Of a stretch of DNA of 14,340 bases, positions 11,829-14,340 are shown piece after piece. The notes beneath the pieces are model-generated. The model was given only the letters and a program-made list of their open reading frames with translations. It ran no database searches and had not been told where the DNA came from. Each line of letters starts with the position of its first letter. Within the stretch, counting starts at the first letter, position 1. Position numbers and translations under genes: made by a program. The stretch is from NCBI GenBank assembly GCA_027424065.1, contig DAIBYH010000012.1, positions 1 to 14,340 of the forward strand, written 5' to 3'. This DNA comes from Candidatus Parcubacteria bacterium. Its GTDB lineage: Bacteria > Patescibacteriota > Minisyncoccia > UBA6257 > 2-01-FULL-56-20.

Positions 11829-12125
11829 CATGGGAACCACCGACCCGCCCATCGCCTGCCAATCGGCAAGTCCGCCGATGTTCTGCGCGCGGAATCCGTG
11901 CTTCGTGAGGATCTCGGCGGCGATGCCCGACCGACTGCCGCCCACGCAATAAAGGTAGATCATTTTATCCTGCGGCAGATCCGGAAGTTCGCCCTGCTCC
12001 ATGCGGGCAAGTTCAAAATGCAGCGCTCCGTCCGCATGGCCGGCGTTCCATTCGTCATCCCTCCGCACGTCAATAAGGATGGCCTCGCCTGCCGCGACCT
12101 GCTCCGGAATGGACATCTGTTCCAT
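11826..12125 (-). CDS. Single-domain rhodanese
   Basis: 99 residues, one rhodanese domain: AILIDVRRDDEWNAGHADGALHF (CH2A-like motif), then the active-site loop YLYCVGGSRSGIAAEIL with catalytic Cys60 in CVGGSR, then GFRAQNIGGLADWQAMGG. The six-residue loop after Cys is typical of sulfurtransferases that carry a persulfide, although the donor and acceptor are unknown. There are two candidate starts. MWYDKAMEQ (12143) is possible, but a TG-G-TACGAT -10 ends 6 nt before the internal ATG at 12125, matching the leaderless pattern elsewhere, so 12125 is preferred. The stop is 13 bp before the PAS start. It follows a small membrane-protein gene by 53 bp. Confidence 0.88.
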   Translation of the reverse strand: MEQMSIPEQVAAGEAILIDVRRDDEWNAGHADGALHFELARMEQGELPDLPQDKMIYLYCVGGSRSGIAAEILTKHGFRAQNIGGLADWQAMGGSVVPM

Positions 12126-12131
12126 GGCCTT

Positions 12132-12140
12132 ATCGTACCA
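12132..12140 (-). promoter_or_regulatory. Extended -10 of the rhodanese gene, leaderless
   Basis: TG-G-TACGAT on the minus strand, then six bases (AAGGCC) and the ATG at 12125. The hexamer matches TATAAT at four positions. It supports the shorter of two possible starts. Confidence 0.45.
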
Positions 12141-12178
12141 CATCCGCCGATCCCAACCCGAAAGCGCGCAGGGTCGCC

Positions 12179-12421
12179 CTACAAAGACCTCATTAAATTA
12201 ATGATCGCCGCGAGAGCAATGACTGCCCAGATGAGATTCAGCCAGAATGGCTGATAGTCCTTGCGATAATACGTCTCTATCGTAACCCCAAGCGCACCGG
12301 TCAAGTTGAGGAATTGATACCACATGCTCGTCGGCGGCAGGACCAGAAAACTGACGAGCGCGTATGCGCCGATGGTCGCCGCGACGCCGTACCATCCAAG
12401 CCAACCCGAGATCTTTCTCAT
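12179..12421 (-). CDS. Small membrane protein, CBU_0592-like
   Basis: 80 residues with three hydrophobic stretches: WLGWYGVAATIGAYALVSFLVL, the central SMWYQFLNLTGALGVTIETYY, and WLNLIWAVIALAAIINL. The pattern GW.G...ti.aY.lvs, then 'yq.lNl.Ga.g', then 'Q...ln.iWa.iA' is that of the CBU_0592-like domain, found in short membrane proteins of unknown function. The start is supported by a TATAAT 6 nt upstream. It is divergent from the zinc-ribbon gene across 177 bp. Confidence 0.75.
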   Translation of the reverse strand: MRKISGWLGWYGVAATIGAYALVSFLVLPPTSMWYQFLNLTGALGVTIETYYRKDYQPFWLNLIWAVIALAAIINLMRSL

Positions 12422-12427
12422 GCTTCA

Positions 12428-12433
12428 ATTATA
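12428..12433 (-). promoter_or_regulatory. Consensus -10 (TATAAT), leaderless
   Basis: TATAAT on the minus strand followed by TGAAGC and the ATG at 12421 (6-nt spacing). There is no good -35 and no upstream TG. Confidence 0.65.
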
Positions 12434-12598
12434 ACTGAAACATACCAAGAGGCGGCAAGACGGCCTGAACGGAAAGATGCTCAAACAGATCATGACCGTG
12501 CCGCGCCCTTCCTTGCGATCGATCCTCTCCCATTGCTTTTACTTCCGATAAAGACTACGCTTCGGGAGTCGCACATCAATCCACCTATCCATATCAAA

Positions 12599-12991
12599 AT
12601 GAACGGCTTCAAAAAACCTTATGGCCGCGGACCAGGAAAGACCCGCCCTCAATTCAATAAAAACTCGTCCCGACCTACGAACCGTCCCGGAGCCCGGTCG
12701 GGAGGCGGCCGTCATCAAAAGACCGCGCAGAAGTTCGATGCGGTGTGCAGCAATTGCGGCAGGTCATGCCAGGTGCCCTTCCGCCCCGACGGCGAAAAGC
12801 CCGTCTACTGCAAAAATTGCTTTGATGCGCCGCAGAGCGCGCATCCCGCACTCAAGAAGAACTCCCCTGCGGCCGCGGAGCGGAGCGCGCCGGGCGGCGG
12901 CGGAAAGACCATCGCCGACCTTACGCGGCAGATCGCCGCAATGAACGCCAAGATCGACACCATGCTGAAAATTTTGGAGAAGGACGCATAG
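12599..12991 (+). CDS. CxxC zinc-ribbon protein
   Basis: 130 residues from MNGFKKPYGRGPG. The N-terminal ~45 residues are basic, disordered-looking and rich in R, G, N and P. A four-Cys zinc ribbon follows: C50-SN-C53 ... C71-KN-C74, with VPFRPDGEKPVYCKNCF between, plus an extra Cys57. The C-terminal ~25 residues (KTIADLTRQIAAMNAKIDTMLKILEK) form an amphipathic helix suited to a coiled coil. This 'C.nCg....VPF.P.g.kPVyC..C' ribbon recurs in candidate-phyla genomes and is generally of unknown function; the basic tail suggests nucleic-acid or ribosome contact, as an inference. The engB start lies 3 nt after its stop, so the two are an operon. Longer readings start in antisense DNA and are rejected. 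The promoter is unclear; TTGCTT (12533)-17 bp-TACGCT (12556) is one possibility. Confidence 0.8.
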   Translation: MNGFKKPYGRGPGKTRPQFNKNSSRPTNRPGARSGGGRHQKTAQKFDAVCSNCGRSCQVPFRPDGEKPVYCKNCFDAPQSAHPALKKNSPAAAERSAPGGGGKTIADLTRQIAAMNAKIDTMLKILEKDA

Positions 12992-12994
12992 CGG

Positions 12995-13561
12995 ATGCAG
13001 ATCACGTCCGCACAATTCCTGCGAGGGATCGGCGGCACCGACGAACTTCTGTCGGATGGCACGCCGCAGATCGCGCTCATCGGCCGATCAAATGTCGGCA
13101 AGTCAAGCTTCATCAATTCGCTCACCGGCGAGAAAGCGCTCGCGCGTACCAGCGACACGCCGGGGCTGACGCAGGAGATCAATATCTATTCCATCAATAA
13201 TAAATTCTATCTGCTTGACCTGCCCGGATACGGATTTGCAAAGGTTCCCGAAAGGGTCCGCGAAAAGCTCCAGAAGCTGAACTGGTGGTATCTTTTTGAT
13301 TCGGGCCACGAGCAACGCAAGGCTGTCCTCGTGCTTGATGCGAATGTCGGCCCCTCCAAAAACGATCTTGAAATGCTGGCCTTGTTGCGCGAACACCAAA
13401 AGAACATCGTGATCGTGGCGAACAAGGTGGACAAGATAAAACCGGCGGACTACGACATGCGGCTCCGCGCCATCACGGATCTCGCGCACGGCCTGCCGGT
13501 CATCCCCTACTCTTCCGTAAAAAATATCGGCAGAGAAGACCTGAGGGACCTATTGTTTTGA
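12995..13561 (+). CDS. engB: Ribosome biogenesis GTPase EngB (YihA/YsxC)
   Basis: 188 residues with the TRAFAC GTPase motifs at the positions expected for EngB: G1 GRSNVGKS (30-37), a G2 region with TPGLTQ, G3 DLPGYG (75-80), G4 NKVDK (143-147) and G5 SSVK (173-176). EngB assists late 50S assembly. The length is that of the core family with no extension. It starts 3 nt after the zinc-ribbon stop. AAGGA, 11-12 nt upstream inside the preceding gene, is one of the few plausible Shine-Dalgarno sites in the window. A perfect bidirectional terminator follows at 13602-13629. Confidence 0.96.
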   Translation: MQITSAQFLRGIGGTDELLSDGTPQIALIGRSNVGKSSFINSLTGEKALARTSDTPGLTQEINIYSINNKFYLLDLPGYGFAKVPERVREKLQKLNWWYLFDSGHEQRKAVLVLDANVGPSKNDLEMLALLREHQKNIVIVANKVDKIKPADYDMRLRAITDLAHGLPVIPYSSVKNIGREDLRDLLF

Positions 13562-13601
13562 ACAAGGTTCAAAAGCGCCCTTTTATCGTTTTTGCTTGGA
13601 C

Positions 13602-13629
13602 AAAAAAGACGGCCAAGGCCGTCTTTTTT
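13602..13629 (+). terminator. Bidirectional terminator between engB and the Nudix gene
   Basis: AAAAAAGACGGCC (13602-13614), AA, then its exact complement (13617-13629) ending in six T. The symmetry lets it serve engB on the plus strand and the convergent Nudix gene on the minus strand. Confidence 0.88.
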
Positions 13630-13635
13630 GATGTT

Positions 13636-13648
13636 GCGGGCAGTGTGG
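13636..13648 (+). repeat. 13-bp direct repeat, copy 1
   Basis: GCGGGCAGTGTGG, identical to 14213-14225. The two copies flank the Nudix gene in the same orientation, 577 bp apart. Both are preceded by TTGA within a few bases and followed within a few bases by GAT. Confidence 0.6.
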
Positions 13649-13696
13649 GACGATGTTCGAAGAAAAATTATGGTGTAATATTTAAATTTAAAACGT

Positions 13697-14137
13697 TTAC
13701 ATCGTACTCGCCCACCACGTCTCCTTGTTATCTTCCGCCCATTCCTTCATAAGTTTTCTCAATGGTATTGGCAAAAGATTAAGGCTTTCGAATTCACTCG
13801 GGGCGGCCCAGAGAAAATCATATCCTTCTTCGGCGGGCAAAATATTAACATCGGACTTAACGCCCGGGAGGTCTATATTAAAGAAATGGGTTATCTCCCA
13901 TTGTTGCACGTCACCATCCTGCCATTTATTTTCTATCGTTCCCAAATATTCTTTAACATTGCATTTCTTTCCTGCTTCTTCCATGACCTCGCGCACCAAC
14001 GCAACCGGTACGCTTTCTCCTTCTTCGACATGCCCGCCGATAAGATAACTGTGACTTTTATCTTTCGTACGGACGATCAAGAATTTTCCGTCATCATAGA
14101 TTACTGCGCGGACGCGAAGATGCCATTTGGTAGTCAT
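13697..14137 (-). CDS. Nudix hydrolase
   Basis: 146 residues. The Nudix box lies at about residues 35-57, GHVEEGESVPVALVREVMEEAGK, with the G-x5-E-x7-RE-x-x-EE-x-G pattern fully intact (G35, E41, R49, E50, E53, E54, G56). The family hydrolyses nucleoside diphosphates linked to another moiety; the substrate cannot be read from the sequence. The C-terminal AEEGYDFLWAAPSEFESLNLLPIPLRKLMKEWAED is a typical Nudix ending. The start is fixed by a TATAAT 6 nt upstream. The DNA is less GC-rich than the rest of the window, and the gene is bracketed by a 13-bp direct repeat, both consistent with a recent arrival. It converges on engB across a shared terminator. Confidence 0.92.
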   Translation of the reverse strand: MTTKWHLRVRAVIYDDGKFLIVRTKDKSHSYLIGGHVEEGESVPVALVREVMEEAGKKCNVKEYLGTIENKWQDGDVQQWEITHFFNIDLPGVKSDVNILPAEEGYDFLWAAPSEFESLNLLPIPLRKLMKEWAEDNKETWWASTM

Positions 14138-14143
14138 GGCTCA

Positions 14144-14152
14144 ATTATAGCA
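14144..14152 (-). promoter_or_regulatory. Extended consensus -10 of the Nudix gene, leaderless
   Basis: TG-C-TATAAT on the minus strand, then TGAGCC and the ATG at 14137 (6 nt). This is the best example of the window's leaderless pattern. Confidence 0.75.
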
Positions 14153-14212
14153 GGCAAGGATTTGTTCGAAAATGACAAGCCCCCCATCCTACGAGGCTTG
14201 ATTCTATTGACA

Positions 14213-14225
14213 GCGGGCAGTGTGG
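14213..14225 (+). repeat. 13-bp direct repeat, copy 2
   Basis: GCGGGCAGTGTGG, identical to 13636-13648. It directly follows a perfect TTGACA (14207-14212), so it may sit inside a promoter (GATTAA lies 18 bp further on). Confidence 0.6.
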
Positions 14226-14228
14226 AAA

Positions 14229-14244
14229 ATGATTAAAAAATCAT
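14229..14244. promoter_or_regulatory. ATGATT/AATCAT inverted repeat
   Basis: ATGATT-AAAA-AATCAT, a perfect 6-bp inverted repeat 10 bp upstream of the -35 of the edge gene at 14292. A possible operator. Confidence 0.35.
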
Positions 14245-14254
14245 TAATTGTTGC

Positions 14255-14283
14255 TTGGAAAGCGTCTCAACATCTGATAAAAT
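14255..14283 (+). promoter_or_regulatory. Promoter of the edge gene
   Basis: TTGGAA (14255-14260), a 17-bp spacer, then TG-A-TAAAAT (hexamer 14278-14283). The hexamer ends 8 nt before the ATG at 14292, so the message would have almost no leader. Confidence 0.6.
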
Positions 14284-14291
14284 CAAGGCAC

Positions 14292-14340
14292 ATGAAGGGA
14301 AAATCTTCGGTAAAAACCAAGCCTGTGTTCGTGGATCTTT
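14292..14340 (+). CDS. N-terminus of an unidentified gene, cut by the window edge
   Basis: Sixteen codons read MKGKSSVKTKPVFVDL, a Lys/Ser-rich start leading into a hydrophobic strand, with no stop before the edge. A well-placed promoter (TTGGAA-17-TAAAAT) ends 8 nt before the ATG, which is the main support. Too short to identify. Confidence 0.5.
   Translation, partial: MKGKSSVKTKPVFVDL

Noticed and set aside
12126..12143. Rhodanese start at MWYDKA (12143)
   Set aside because: Not excluded, but a -10-like element ends 6 nt before the internal ATG at 12125 and the extra residues contain that promoter.
13558..13752. 64-codon plus-strand frame after engB
   Set aside because: It runs through a perfect terminator hairpin and into the antisense of the Nudix gene.
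1..14340. CRISPR array, insertion sequence, prophage, rRNA or replication origin
   Set aside because: No spaced repeat array, transposase or integrase motifs, rRNA signatures, or dnaA-box cluster seen; gyrB alone does not mark an origin.

Overview
The window looks like the genome of a Candidate Phyla Radiation (Patescibacteria, probably Parcubacteria/Paceibacteria-like) bacterium. The basis is gene content and style: very compact, GC-rich genes packed on alternating strands, few recognisable Shine-Dalgarno sites, tRNA genes without encoded CCA, and several small protein types I associate with this group (a CxxC zinc-ribbon protein, a 168-residue Trp-rich protein of unknown function, a CBU_0592-like membrane protein, a YdjM-like membrane protein). 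No search was run, so the lineage is an inference. Nothing looks viral or plasmid-borne, and there is no CRISPR array.

Layout. 1-1478: a minus-strand operon (four-TM VKOR-like membrane protein, PRPP-binding phosphoribosyltransferase, PRPP-synthetase-like protein) joined by two 4-nt ATGA overlaps; the last gene loses its family resemblance near 120-135, and the outermost bases look coding on the other strand. 1644-2381: a TrmB-type regulator with a palindrome at its promoter. 2398-3935 (minus): the Trp-rich unknown, a YdjM/DUF457-like membrane protein and a small membrane protein. 3972-5433: an RNA-rich stretch with a candidate four-way-junction RNA, tRNA-Ser(GCU), tRNA-Leu(UAA), a free-standing LAGLIDADG endonuclease gene and tRNA-Cys(GCA). 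5439-7100: a large FAD-linked oxidase. 7177-8164: secE-nusG-rpsR, an unusual arrangement because S18, not L11, follows NusG. 8240-10318: gyrB, preceded by a long hairpin-rich leader. 10597-12421: rlmB-like methyltransferase, PAS protein, rhodanese and a small membrane protein. 12599-13561 (plus): zinc-ribbon protein and the ribosome-assembly GTPase EngB. 13697-14137 (minus): a Nudix hydrolase between two copies of a 13-bp repeat. 14292-end (plus): the first codons of another gene.

Two observations stand out. First, at least eight transcription-unit heads share one architecture: a TATAAT-like -10 box, usually with an upstream TG, ending 6-8 nt before the A of the ATG. Transcription would then begin at or within about two bases of the start codon, so leaderless mRNAs seem to be the default here; gyrB, secE and the tRNAs differ. 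Second, the 3993-4111 interval folds into a closed four-way junction. The non-Watson-Crick positions of its long arm are nearly all G.A or G.U when read on the minus strand, which suggests an undescribed structured RNA upstream of a small membrane-protein gene.

The identified genes are mostly information processing (GyrB, SecE, NusG, S18, EngB, RlmB, tRNAs), with nucleotide-related enzymes (phosphoribosyltransferase, PRPP-synthetase-like, Nudix), small sensory or redox proteins (PAS, rhodanese, VKOR-like) and membrane proteins of unknown role.
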